Shown piece after piece: positions 1 through 7,660 of a stretch of DNA of 23,370 nucleotides (position 1 is its first letter; the number at the start of each line of letters is the position of its first letter). This stretch comes from CAYSIX01 sp964431205 (lineage in GTDB: Bacteria; Planctomycetota; Phycisphaerae; Phycisphaerales; Phycisphaeraceae): assembly GCA_964431205.1 (NCBI GenBank), contig CAYSIX010000033.1, forward strand, positions 1 to 23,370, read 5' to 3'. The position numbers and the translations under genes are program-made. The notes beneath the pieces were generated by a model, which was not told where the DNA came from, searched no databases, and worked only from the letters and a program-made list of their open reading frames with translations.

Positions 1-1463
1 TGTCGTTCGCCGCCGGTGCGCAGGCGAGCCCGCCGCCGACGCGGGCGCTCGTGTTGACGCAGTCGGTCGGTTACGTGCACGAGGTGGTCAAGCCGCGCGG
101 GGATCGACCGAGCGTGGTCGAGGCGGTGCTGCGCGAGCTGGCGCGCGAGTCGAAGTTGTTCGAGCCGACGTTTGTGGACGACGCGGCGAACCTGACCGAG
201 TCCGACGTGCGGGCATACGGCCTGTTCATCTTCTACACGACGGGCGAGCTGCCGCTGAGCCCGTCGACGCTGGACGCGATGCTGCGTGCGGTCGAGGCCG
301 GCGACGCCGCGTTCCTCGGCATCCACTGCGCGACGGACACGCTCAAGGACAACGCCTCGTACACCGGGCTGGTCGGCGGCGTGTTCGACGGGCACCCGTG
401 GAACGCGAACGAGACGGTGACGGTCAAGGCCAACGACCCGACGCACCCGGCTGCGATGCCGTATGCGCCCAAGACGATTTTCCAGGAAGAGATCTACCAG
501 TTCCGCCAGTTCGACCCGACGCGTGTGCGGACGCTGCTGAGCCTGGACATGCCCGGCACCGAACTGAAGAAGCCATACCACGTGCCGATCGCGTGGTGCC
601 GACAGGCGGGCGACGGCCGGGTGTTCTACACGTCGCTGGGCCATCGGCCGGACGTGTGGGAGAGCGATCGGTTTCAACGACACCTGACGGCGGCGATCGC
701 GTGGCTGGTGGGCGTCGAGCCGGGCAGCGCCGAGCCGAACCCGGCGACGGCGGAAACGGAGGCGCGCCTGGCGCGTGAGGCGGCGGGCGAGCCGGTCGAG
801 CACAACACGCTCAGCGAGGCCGAGCGCGCCGCGGGGTGGCGGCTGCTTTTCGACGGGCGGACGACCGAGGGCTGGCGCGGGTTCGGCCGCCAGACTGTGC
901 CCGAGGGCTGGCAGGTGCGCGACGGCGCCCTCGTCCGCGTCGCCTCGGCCGGCGACATCGCCACCGTCGATCAGTTCGACGACTTCGAGCTGCGCATCGA
1001 CTGGAAGATCAGCCCCGGCGGCAACAGCGGCATCTTCTTCCGCGTGAGTGAGCGACGTCCGAACGCGTGGGAAACCGGGCCCGAGTTTCAGGTGCTCGAC
1101 GACGGCGAGCACCGCGACGGCGGCAACACGCTGACCTCCGCCGGGTCCAACTACGCCCTGCACGCCCCCGCCGTCGACGCCACGCGGCCCGTCGGCGAGT
1201 TCAACGTCACCCGGATCCTCGTCCGTGGCGACCACGTCGAGCACCACCTCAACGGCGTGAAGCTGCTCGAGTACGAGCTGGGCAGCGACGACTGGAAACG
1301 CCGGGTCGCCGAGAGCAAGTTCGCCTCCATGCCCGACTACGGCGCCATCCGCGAAGGCCACATCGTCCTGCAGGACCACGGCGACGAGGTGTGGTACCGC
1401 AACATCAAGATCCGCGAGCTGTCGCCGAGCCGCGAGGCTTCCGGCGGCACAGCAGAGCGTTGA
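1..1463 (+). CDS. ThuA domain + DUF1080 (3-keto-disaccharide hydrolase-like) secreted protein, 5' truncated
   Basis: The frame is already open at base 3 and reads SFAAGAQASPPPTRALVL. This looks like the end of a signal peptide with an AQA cleavage site, so the true start lies upstream of the window; the GTG at 51 is probably internal. Domain 1 (about residues 16-235) is ThuA-like, a class I glutamine-amidotransferase-like fold, with LFIFYTTGELPLS, FLGIHCATDTL and VFYTSLGHRPDVW. Domain 2 (about 265-475) is DUF1080: GWRLLFDGRTTEGWRG, SGIFFRVSE, GPEFQVLDD, VEHHLNGVKLLEYE and IVLQDHGDEVWYRNIKIREL. DUF1080 proteins are concanavalin-like lectin/hydrolase folds, some shown to cleave 3-keto-glycosides. 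The ThuA-DUF1080 fusion is typical of planctomycetes and suggests export and carbohydrate breakdown. The last 20 codons overlap the convergent neighbour. Substrate unknown. Confidence 0.88.
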   Translation, partial: SFAAGAQASPPPTRALVLTQSVGYVHEVVKPRGDRPSVVEAVLRELARESKLFEPTFVDDAANLTESDVRAYGLFIFYTTGELPLSPSTLDAMLRAVEAGDAAFLGIHCATDTLKDNASYTGLVGGVFDGHPWNANETVTVKANDPTHPAAMPYAPKTIFQEEIYQFRQFDPTRVRTLLSLDMPGTELKKPYHVPIAWCRQAGDGRVFYTSLGHRPDVWESDRFQRHLTAAIAWLVGVEPGSAEPNPATAETEARLAREAAGEPVEHNTLSEAERAAGWRLLFDGRTTEGWRGFGRQTVPEGWQVRDGALVRVASAGDIATVDQFDDFELRIDWKISPGGNSGIFFRVSERRPNAWETGPEFQVLDDGEHRDGGNTLTSAGSNYALHAPAVDATRPVGEFNVTRILVRGDHVEHHLNGVKLLEYELGSDDWKRRVAESKFASMPDYGAIREGHIVLQDHGDEVWYRNIKIRELSPSREASGGTAER

Positions 1464-3207
1464 GCAGCAGAACTGCGGTGATCGCGCCCGGCTCGGGGAC
1501 GGTCGCGCCGCCGCTGGCGCCGAAGTTGCTCTGCCACCGGCCCAGGTCGAAGGCGTCGACGTCGCGGTCGCGGTCGGCGTCGCCGTCGAAGACGGTGGCG
1601 TCGTCGGCCCGGCCGAAGCCGCTCTGCCATCGGCCGAGGTCGAAGGCGTCCACGTCCCCGTCGCCGTCGAAGTCGCCGGAGGTCAGGGCGGCGGTCTCGG
1701 CGTCGACCAGGCCGAGGAAGGCGGCCAGGTCGTCGGCATCGACATCACCGTCGCCGTCGAAGTCGGCGGCGGCGAAGACGCCGAGCGGGGCGGCCTCGGC
1801 GTAGTCGGCCTCGTCGTCGGCGTCGAGCGCGACGCGGAAGAGGCTCACGTCGCGCGCGGTGACGCGGCCGTCCACGTCCATGTCACCGTCCTCGACGACG
1901 TCGGGGTTCAGCCGCAGGCCCAGCACGCCACTGGGCTGGTCGAAGGTGATGAAGTCGAACGCGCCCGCGCGGATGTCACCGAGCTGCAGCGGCTCGCTGA
2001 CGAAGATGGACCCGACCTGGAAGTTCATGCCGAACACGCCGTCGAGCGTGAGCATGTCGCCGGTGTCGGGGTCCTGGAGGGTGATGTCGGCGACCAGGAC
2101 AGGGGCGCCGTCGAAGTGGATGTGCAGGGGGTCGTCGGGGTCGTCGCCGTCGCCCTCGATGGTGGGGACGGTGAGCGAGTCGAGGAAGAAGCCGGCGACC
2201 TGGCTGGACCCGCCGATGCCGCCGATGGTGAGGGTGAACTGGCGGTCGAGGGGGACGCCCACGAGGACGGGGCCGGTGAGCGGGTCGCCGTCGTCGGGCG
2301 CGTAGGTGACGCCGAGGGTGGCGGCGATGGATTCGGAGAGGATGGAGGCGGCGGCGCCGGTGTCGTAGAGCCAGCTTCCCGTATGGGATTTGCCGTCGTG
2401 GCGGATGGTGACGCCGGGCGTATCGTCTTCGACGCCGTCGAGCGCGAGGACGGGGTTGGGCCCGATGAAGGGGTTGTCGGCGAGGGTGGGGGCCTTGTCG
2501 GGCGAGGGGGTGGTTTCGGTGAAGCGGGCGAAGTCGCCGTAGCTGAGCTGGACGTGGCGCTGGGTGATGGGGACGTTGGGGTTGTTCGGCACCGAGTCAT
2601 AGACGTCGGTGCGGATGGTGCCGGCGACCTGGTTGACGCTGCGGTTGTCCATGACGACGGTTTTGCCGGCGAAGACGGGCATGCCGAAGACGTCGAGGCC
2701 CGAGAGCAGGGGGTTGGTCGGCGCGTCGATGGGCCCGACCTGGGCGCGGATGTTGGTGAACGAGTGGTTGTAGACGCTGGCGAAGCTGGCGGGGTTGTCG
2801 ATGTCGATCTCGCCGAAGAGGTCGAAGGGCGCCAGGTGCACGTCGAGGGCGGTGGAGACGGCGAAGTCTTCGGTCCCGCCGACGCCGACGTCGGAGAAGA
2901 CGACACCGGGATCGATGGGGACGCCGAGGGCATCGGCGGTGTCGCTGCTGATCAGCACGCCGCTGGCGCCGGTGTCGTAGAAGGCCTGGATGTTGAAGGT
3001 CTCGAAGGGGGTGCCGAAGATGTCCTCGCCCGTGGCGGTCAGCGGGTCGTTCGAGCCGGGCAGGGTCAGGGCGACGTTGATCCGCGGCTGATCGAGCGAG
3101 GCGTTCTGCACGCCCTGGATCTCGAGGCCGCCGGTCGAACCCGTCGTCAGCACGATCACGGAACACGCGGCCGAAACACACGCACCGCGGCGGGGCATCC
3201 AACGCAT
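1405..3207 (-). CDS. Secreted aspartyl-protease-like protein with dockerin-type repeats and PEP-CTERM tail
   Basis: This 600-residue protein starts at ATG 3207, behind GAGAAAGG at good spacing and just before a signal peptide (MRWMPRRGACVSAACSVIVL). The open frame runs further up to 3369, but that extension has no leader features and touches proB. Two DTGA motifs sit at residues 78-81 and 282-285. Each is followed by a hydrophobic-Gly segment (DVFGMPVFAG; DGVFGMNFQVG), the pattern of a two-lobed pepsin/retropepsin-like aspartic protease. Residues about 439-565 hold four calcium-loop repeats: DMDVDGRVTARD, DFDGDGDVDADD, DFDGDGDVDAFD and DADRDRDVDAFD. The end is a PEP-CTERM sorting signal: VPEPG, a hydrophobic stretch, then CRRKPRG. 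It is probably surface-displayed or released after exosortase processing. Proteolysis is inferred from motifs. The 3' end overlaps the convergent ThuA-DUF1080 gene by 59 bp. Confidence 0.85.
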   Translation of the reverse strand: MRWMPRRGACVSAACSVIVLTTGSTGGLEIQGVQNASLDQPRINVALTLPGSNDPLTATGEDIFGTPFETFNIQAFYDTGASGVLISSDTADALGVPIDPGVVFSDVGVGGTEDFAVSTALDVHLAPFDLFGEIDIDNPASFASVYNHSFTNIRAQVGPIDAPTNPLLSGLDVFGMPVFAGKTVVMDNRSVNQVAGTIRTDVYDSVPNNPNVPITQRHVQLSYGDFARFTETTPSPDKAPTLADNPFIGPNPVLALDGVEDDTPGVTIRHDGKSHTGSWLYDTGAAASILSESIAATLGVTYAPDDGDPLTGPVLVGVPLDRQFTLTIGGIGGSSQVAGFFLDSLTVPTIEGDGDDPDDPLHIHFDGAPVLVADITLQDPDTGDMLTLDGVFGMNFQVGSIFVSEPLQLGDIRAGAFDFITFDQPSGVLGLRLNPDVVEDGDMDVDGRVTARDVSLFRVALDADDEADYAEAAPLGVFAAADFDGDGDVDADDLAAFLGLVDAETAALTSGDFDGDGDVDAFDLGRWQSGFGRADDATVFDGDADRDRDVDAFDLGRWQSNFGASGGATVPEPGAITAVLLLNALLCRRKPRGSATARGS

Positions 3208-3328
3208 CACAAACGCCTTTCTCACGCCGACTCCGGGAACACGCGTGACGCCGGCTGGCGAAGGACAGACCGCTCGTCCAGCGTCCGGTGGGTCGCCCGC
3301 GCCACACGCACGGCCGGGCAAACACTCA

Positions 3329-3334
3329 ATTGTA
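3329..3334 (-). promoter_or_regulatory. Candidate -10 element for the aspartyl-protease/PEP-CTERM gene
   Basis: On the minus strand TACAAT lies in the short gap between proB and the PEP-CTERM gene, a small AT-rich island in GC-rich DNA. It would give a leader of about 115 nt to ATG 3207. I see no convincing -35 box. The same TA(C/G)AAT hexamer recurs before several other starts in this window. Confidence 0.4.
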
Positions 3335-3365
3335 GCACACGCTCGCGGCCGAGCGGTCGAATCGC

Positions 3366-4517
3366 TCACGCCGGGGCCGGCACGCGGTGATTATCAGACG
3401 TGACCACCAGGTTGTCGCGGTGGATCACCTCGGCGTACGCCGGCCGGCCCAGGATCGCCTCGAACTCGCTCGACCGTCGGCCCATGATCTGACGCAGCTC
3501 CTCCGAGCCGTAGTTGCTCAGCCCCCGCGCGACCTCCTTGCCGTTCGCGTCGCGCACGATCAGCACCTCGCCGCGCTCGAACCGCCCGGTCACCGCGCGG
3601 ATCCCGCTGGCCAGCAGGCTCTTGTTCCGTTTCGTCAGCGCCGTCACCGCGCCGTCGTCGATCGTCAGCGTGCCCGCCGGCCTCGCCGTCAACGCGATCC
3701 ACCGTTGTCGGCTGCCCATCTTCCGCGGCGCCGGCAGGAACACCGTCCCCAGCGCCTCGCCCGACAGCAGCCGCTCGATCACCGCACGCTCACGCCCGTG
3801 GGCGATCACCGCGATCTCCCCCGCGTCCGTCACCACCCGCGCCGCCTCCAGCTTCGAGATCATCCCCCCGCTGCCCCAGGCGCTGCGGCTCTGCCTCGCC
3901 GCGCTGAGGTGGTCCGCCACGTTCCGCACCAGCTCGATCACCCGGCCCTGCTCGTCCAGCAGCCCGTCCACCACCGTCAGCAGCAGCAGCGCGTCGGCCC
4001 GAAGCGCGTTGCACGTCAACGCCGCCAGCAGGTCGTTGTCCCCGAAGCGGATCTCGTCCACCGCCACCGTATCGTTCTCGTTGAGCACCGGCACCGCGCC
4101 GATCTCGTGCAGGTGCGAGATGCAGTTGCGGATGTTCAAAAAACGCACGCGATCGTCGAAGTCGCTGCGGGTCAGCAGCACCTGCCCGACGCTCAGGCCG
4201 TGTTTGGCAAAACCCGCGTGCATCTTGGCCATCAGCACGCGCTGCCCGATGGCGGCGACCGCCTGAAGCTCGGCGACGTCCGTCGGCCGCTGGCTCAGGC
4301 CCAGCTCCGCCGCCCCCGCCGCCACCGCCCCGCTCGAGACCAGCGTCACCTCGTAGCCCCGACCCCGCAGCGCCGCGATCTGCCCCGTCAGCCGACCGAT
4401 GTACCGCGCGTCCAGCCCCGGCCGCCCGCCACGCGCCGTCAGCAGGTGCGAGCCCACCTTCACGACGATCCGCCTCGCCGCCGTCAACACCTGCTGTCGC
4501 AGTTCGTTCGATGCCAT
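3366..4517 (-). CDS. proB: Glutamate 5-kinase
   Basis: ProB phosphorylates L-glutamate with ATP to gamma-glutamyl phosphate, the first step of proline synthesis in the cytoplasm. The 383-residue protein has the usual full length. The amino-acid-kinase domain (about residues 13-265) shows VVKVGSHLLT, LVSSGAVAAG, VPVLNENDTVAVDEIRFGDND (glutamate/Mg site), LLLLTVVDGL and GSGGMISKLEAA. A C-terminal PUA domain (about 285-370) carries SLLASGIRAVTGRFERGEVLIV and ARGLSNYGSEEL. It starts 20 nt after the waaA stop on the same strand, so the two genes are probably co-transcribed from the waaA promoter. proA is not in the window. Confidence 0.97.
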   Translation of the reverse strand: MASNELRQQVLTAARRIVVKVGSHLLTARGGRPGLDARYIGRLTGQIAALRGRGYEVTLVSSGAVAAGAAELGLSQRPTDVAELQAVAAIGQRVLMAKMHAGFAKHGLSVGQVLLTRSDFDDRVRFLNIRNCISHLHEIGAVPVLNENDTVAVDEIRFGDNDLLAALTCNALRADALLLLTVVDGLLDEQGRVIELVRNVADHLSAARQSRSAWGSGGMISKLEAARVVTDAGEIAVIAHGRERAVIERLLSGEALGTVFLPAPRKMGSRQRWIALTARPAGTLTIDDGAVTALTKRNKSLLASGIRAVTGRFERGEVLIVRDANGKEVARGLSNYGSEELRQIMGRRSSEFEAILGRPAYAEVIHRDNLVVTSDNHRVPAPA

Positions 4518-4537
4518 GCCGTTGCGTTCCCGCGGTC

Positions 4538-5932
4538 TCAGCCCGTCGCCCTCTTTTCGATCGTCCCGCCCCGGCGCCGCCCGGTCGCCGCCGCTAGAAT
4601 CGACCGCAGCATCTGCGCGTGACGCCGCGTCGCGCCCTGGCGGCAGCGTATCACGCCGCGACCCGCCTCCGCGAGCCGACCGGCCCGGCCCGCGTCACCC
4701 AGCAGCTCGCGCACCCGCCGCGCCGCCTCCGCCACGTCCGACACCACCTCGATCCCCCCGCCGTCGCGCAACGCCGCCACCACCTCCGCGAAGTTCGCAT
4801 GGTCCGGGCCGACGATCGTCGGCCGCCCCAGCGCCACCGGCTCGATCGGGTCGCTGCCGCCCCAGCCGTTGAAGCTCCGCCCCACGATCACCACGTCCGC
4901 CAGCGCGTACGCCTTCCGCAGCTCGCCCATCGTGTCGAGCAGGAACAGGCCCGAGGCTTGAGGCCTGAGGCTTGAGGCGCGGCTTCTGGCATCCACGCGG
5001 GTCCCGGTGTCGCTCGCAGCACCCGCGCCGCGGCGCTGCGATCTTCGCACGATGTCCGGCCACAGCCGCGCGACCTCGTCGAACCGCTCGGGCTTGCGCG
5101 GCACCACGATCACCTGCACCGCCTCCCCGCACGCCCGCCGCACCGCCTCGACCAGCGCCGCCTCCTCGGTTTCACCCGTCGACCCCAACGCCACGACCGC
5201 CCGACCCCGGTCCACGCCCAGCTCGCTCGCCAGCTCGTCGGCACCGGGCACGTCGTCGGCCAGCTCGGCCGTGTCCCACTTCATCGTGTCCAGCGCGTCG
5301 ACGCGCTCGGCCGGCACGCCCAGGTCCACGAACCGTCGGGCGTACGCCTCGGTCTGAGCCGCGACGCGTGTGAGTCGGCCGTACATCCGCCGCGCGATCG
5401 GCCCGGCCAGCCGGTACCGCCGGTGGCTGCGCTCGGTCAGTCGGCCGTTGATCACGCAGACCGGGATGCCGCGTCGCGCGCACGCCTCGGTGAAGTTGGG
5501 CCAGACCTCGTTCTCGACCAGGGCGACGGCGTCGGGCCGGACAGCGTCGAGGAACCGCCGGACCGCGAAGCCCAGGTCCAGCGGGTAGCGCACGACCGCG
5601 TGGCGGTGCCCGTAGAGCTGCGTCGCCCGGGCGAAGCCGGTGTTCGTGGTCGTCGAGACGACGATCCGCGGCGCGGGCGCCCCCGGCTCCGTCGAGGCCA
5701 GCTCTTCGATCAGCAGCCGCACCAGGTTGACCTCGCCGACGCTCACCGCGTGAATCAGCAGCCGCCCGCCCGCCTCCTCATTTCCAGCTTTCCAGCTTTC
5801 CAGCTCTCCAGCTCCCCCAAACCGCCCCGGCCAGTCCGTCCGCCACTTGCCCGTCCGCAGCAGTTGGAACGCCCACACCGGGCTGCTCAGCACCCCGCCG
5901 ACCGCGTACGCGATGTCCATCCCCAGCGACAT
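4538..5932 (-). CDS. waaA: 3-deoxy-D-manno-octulosonic acid (Kdo) transferase, with in-frame repeat insertions
   Basis: WaaA (KdtA) moves Kdo from CMP-Kdo to lipid A precursor at the inner membrane. I start it at ATG 5932 (464 residues), since the N-terminus then reads MSLGMDIAYAVGGVLSSPVW, the usual membrane anchor; ATG 5920 is an alternative. The GT30 N-domain has HAVSVGEVN with the likely catalytic Glu67, then VVSTTTNTGF and ALVENEVWPNF. The C-domain has VALGSTGETEE, VVPRKPERFDEVARLW, LDTMGELRKAYALADVVIVGRSF, GGSDPIEPVALGRPTIVGP and NFAEV. Two stretches look foreign: an ELESWKAG segment near residues 42-50 and an SSLRPQASGL segment before FLLDTMGEL. Both are encoded by short-period repeats inserted in loops, and the reading frame stays open. 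It implies an LPS-type outer membrane. Confidence 0.95.
   Translation of the reverse strand: MSLGMDIAYAVGGVLSSPVWAFQLLRTGKWRTDWPGRFGGAGELESWKAGNEEAGGRLLIHAVSVGEVNLVRLLIEELASTEPGAPAPRIVVSTTTNTGFARATQLYGHRHAVVRYPLDLGFAVRRFLDAVRPDAVALVENEVWPNFTEACARRGIPVCVINGRLTERSHRRYRLAGPIARRMYGRLTRVAAQTEAYARRFVDLGVPAERVDALDTMKWDTAELADDVPGADELASELGVDRGRAVVALGSTGETEEAALVEAVRRACGEAVQVIVVPRKPERFDEVARLWPDIVRRSQRRGAGAASDTGTRVDARSRASSLRPQASGLFLLDTMGELRKAYALADVVIVGRSFNGWGGSDPIEPVALGRPTIVGPDHANFAEVVAALRDGGGIEVVSDVAEAARRVRELLGDAGRAGRLAEAGRGVIRCRQGATRRHAQMLRSILAAATGRRRGGTIEKRATG
4953..4978. repeat. Heptanucleotide tandem repeat inside waaA
   Basis: Three to four copies of a 7-bp unit (GAGGCTT/GAGGCCT on the plus strand). 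Because 7 is not a multiple of 3, the repeat runs through all frames and encodes the waaA segment around SSLRPQASGL. It lies between the two halves of the nucleotide-binding domain, where related proteins usually have a short linker. Confidence 0.75.
5781..5813. repeat. Octanucleotide tandem repeat inside waaA
   Basis: Four copies of an 8-bp unit (CCAGCTTT and variants; copies start at 5784, 5792, 5800 and 5808). Read on the minus strand it encodes ELESWKAG, one full 24-bp cycle of the octamer. It falls between the N-terminal anchor and the HAVSVGE motif of waaA. Confidence 0.8.
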
Positions 5933-5939
5933 GGCCGCG

Positions 5940-5945
5940 ATTCTA
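5940..5945 (-). promoter_or_regulatory. -10 element of the waaA-proB operon, nearly leaderless
   Basis: On the minus strand TAGAAT ends 7 nt before ATG 5932. With normal -10 to +1 spacing, transcription would begin at or next to the A of the start codon. If ATG 5920 is used instead, the leader is about 12 nt. There is no recognisable -35 box. Confidence 0.5.
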
Positions 5946-5977
5946 CGCCCTGCCGGCGCGCCCCGGCCCAGACGCGT

Positions 5978-5983
5978 TACAAT
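5978..5983 (+). promoter_or_regulatory. -10 element of metG, very short leader
   Basis: TACAAT lies 10 nt before the metG ATG at 5994, predicting a leader of about 4 nt. It sits back-to-back with the waaA -10 element in a 61-bp divergent spacer. No clear -35 box or ribosome binding site is visible. Confidence 0.5.
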
Positions 5984-5993
5984 CCGCCGCTCC

Positions 5994-7571
5994 ATGACCG
6001 ACGTCTTCTACGTCACCACGCCGATCTACTACGTCAACGACCGGCCCCACCTCGGGCACGTGTACACCACCACGGTCGCCGACGTCGTCGCGCGATACCA
6101 CCGGCTCAAGGGCGACGACACGTTCTTCCTCACCGGCGTGGACGAGCACGCCGCCAAGGTCGCCGACAAGGCCCGCGACATGGGCCTGTCCCCGCAGGCG
6201 TGGGCCGACCGCAACGCCGCCCAGTTCCGCGAGGTCTTCGAACGTCTCGAGATGACCCACGACGACTTCGTCCGCACCAGCGAGGACCGGCACAAGGCCA
6301 GGGTCGTCGAGTACTTCAAGGCGCTGCTCGCCTCGGGCGACGTCTACGCCGGCGAGTACGAGGGCTGGTACGACGCCGGCCAGGAGGAGTACGTCCCCGA
6401 GGCCAAGGCCCGCGCCAACCAGTACAAGTCCGAGGTCAACGAGAAGCCGCTGATCCGCAAGAAGGAGAAAAACTACTTCTTCCGCCTCAGCCGCTACCGC
6501 GACGCGCTGCAGGACCACTTCGCCCGCCACCCCGAGTTCGTCCAGCCCGACGCGCGGCGAAACGAGATCGTCAACCGCATCAAGGAAGCCGAGGACGTGC
6601 CCATCTCCCGCACCGGTGCCGGCGGGTGGGGCATCCCCGTGCCCGACGACCCCGAGCAGACGATCTACGTCTGGATCGACGCGCTGTGCAACTACCTGAC
6701 CTACATCGACACGCCCGACCGCCGCAAGTACTGGCGGGCCGGCGCCGTCCACCTGATCGCCAAGGACATCCTCTGGTTTCACGCGGCGATCTGGCCCGCC
6801 ATGCTCATGGCCCTGCGCAAGTGCCCCGGCTACGAGTGGGTCACCCTCCCCCGCCGGGTCTACTGCCACAGCTACTGGGTCAGCGAGTCCGGCCAGAAGA
6901 TGAGCAAGAGCCTGGGCAACTTCCTCGACCCCGAGGCGATCGACAACTACGTCGGGGAGTTCGGGCTCGACGCGCTGCGCTACTTCCTGGCCACCCGCGG
7001 GCCGCTCGGCGCCGCCGACGCCACCTTCAGCCCCGACCTGTTCCTCGAGGTCTACAACGCCGACCTGGCCAACACCGTCGGCAACTGCTTCAGCCGTGTG
7101 GCCAACATGACGCAGAAGTATTTTGACGGCCGGATCCCCGCGTCGGATGCAGAACCGAGCGAACTTCGAGCAGCCGCTGCGTATTCAACAAAGCTGTTCA
7201 GTCAGCGGTTCCCGCAGCTCGCGCTGCACGACGCCACGGCCAACGGCCCGATCGGCCTTACGGCGGCGATCGATCAGTACATCGAGCGCACGCAGCCATT
7301 CAAGCTCGCCAAAGACGAGTCGAAGCGCGGGGAGCTGGGCACGATCCTCTACAACTGCGCCGAGGCGCTGCGCATCGCGTCGCTGCTGCTCTGGCCGTTC
7401 CTGCCCGGCAAGATGGAGGAGCTGTGGCGGCGGATGCACCTGGACTACGCCGAGCAGATCAAGAGCAACGACGGCCGCGGCCGGCTCGCCGAGTGGGTGC
7501 GATGGGGCCAGCTCCTGCCCGGCACACCGATCGAGAAGGGCGAGCCGCTGTTCCCGCGCAAGCAGGCCTGA
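5994..7571 (+). CDS. metG: Methionyl-tRNA synthetase
   Basis: This enzyme charges tRNA-Met with methionine in the cytoplasm. The 525-residue class I synthetase has the HIGH motif as PHLGH (residues 18-22), FFLTGVDEHAAK, the connective-peptide region, YVWIDALCNYLTY, KDILWFHAAIWPAML and KMSKS at residues 302-306. The start is the ATG at 5994 (MTDVFYVTTPIYYVND); the open frame extends upstream only by chance. Two traits are visible. The zinc-knuckle cysteines are replaced (YEGWYDAGQEEYVPE, no CxxC), as in zinc-free MetRS forms. The protein also ends after the anticodon-binding domain, without the C-terminal Trbp111-like dimerisation domain. The sequence just downstream of the stop is repetitive. 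Confidence 0.97.
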   Translation: MTDVFYVTTPIYYVNDRPHLGHVYTTTVADVVARYHRLKGDDTFFLTGVDEHAAKVADKARDMGLSPQAWADRNAAQFREVFERLEMTHDDFVRTSEDRHKARVVEYFKALLASGDVYAGEYEGWYDAGQEEYVPEAKARANQYKSEVNEKPLIRKKEKNYFFRLSRYRDALQDHFARHPEFVQPDARRNEIVNRIKEAEDVPISRTGAGGWGIPVPDDPEQTIYVWIDALCNYLTYIDTPDRRKYWRAGAVHLIAKDILWFHAAIWPAMLMALRKCPGYEWVTLPRRVYCHSYWVSESGQKMSKSLGNFLDPEAIDNYVGEFGLDALRYFLATRGPLGAADATFSPDLFLEVYNADLANTVGNCFSRVANMTQKYFDGRIPASDAEPSELRAAAAYSTKLFSQRFPQLALHDATANGPIGLTAAIDQYIERTQPFKLAKDESKRGELGTILYNCAEALRIASLLLWPFLPGKMEELWRRMHLDYAEQIKSNDGRGRLAEWVRWGQLLPGTPIEKGEPLFPRKQA

Positions 7572-7592
7572 GCGCGATGGCACGCAACAACC

Positions 7593-7616
7593 CGTTTAGC
7601 GGCGGGGCAACGCCCC
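7593..7616. repeat. GTTTAGC-GGCGGGG hairpin motif after metG
   Basis: Just after the metG stop, CGTTTAGCGGCGGGG is followed by a CCCC arm that can pair with the GGGG. A similar CGTTTAGCCGGCGG(G) motif occurs twice after the last gene of the window (23219 onward). It looks like a small interspersed element that lies 3' of genes and may help termination or mRNA stability. Confidence 0.45.
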
Positions 7617-7660
7617 TCGCTTCAAGTTGCGCGATCGTTGCCTGTTGCGAGGCGCGATCG

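Noticed and set aside
3208..3369. N-terminal extension of the PEP-CTERM gene to 3369
   Set aside because: It would overlap the proB end and place a signal peptide internally; ATG 3207 has a ribosome binding site and a signal peptide directly after it.
2116..3390. Long plus-strand open frame (424 codons) opposite the aspartyl-protease/PEP-CTERM gene
   Set aside because: Val/Gly/Asp/Glu low-complexity translation typical of the antisense of a GC-rich gene; the minus strand has clear motifs, a signal peptide and a ribosome binding site.
4595..4600. Plus-strand TAGAAT within the 3' part of waaA
   Set aside because: It has the -10 shape seen elsewhere, but no credible plus-strand gene follows.
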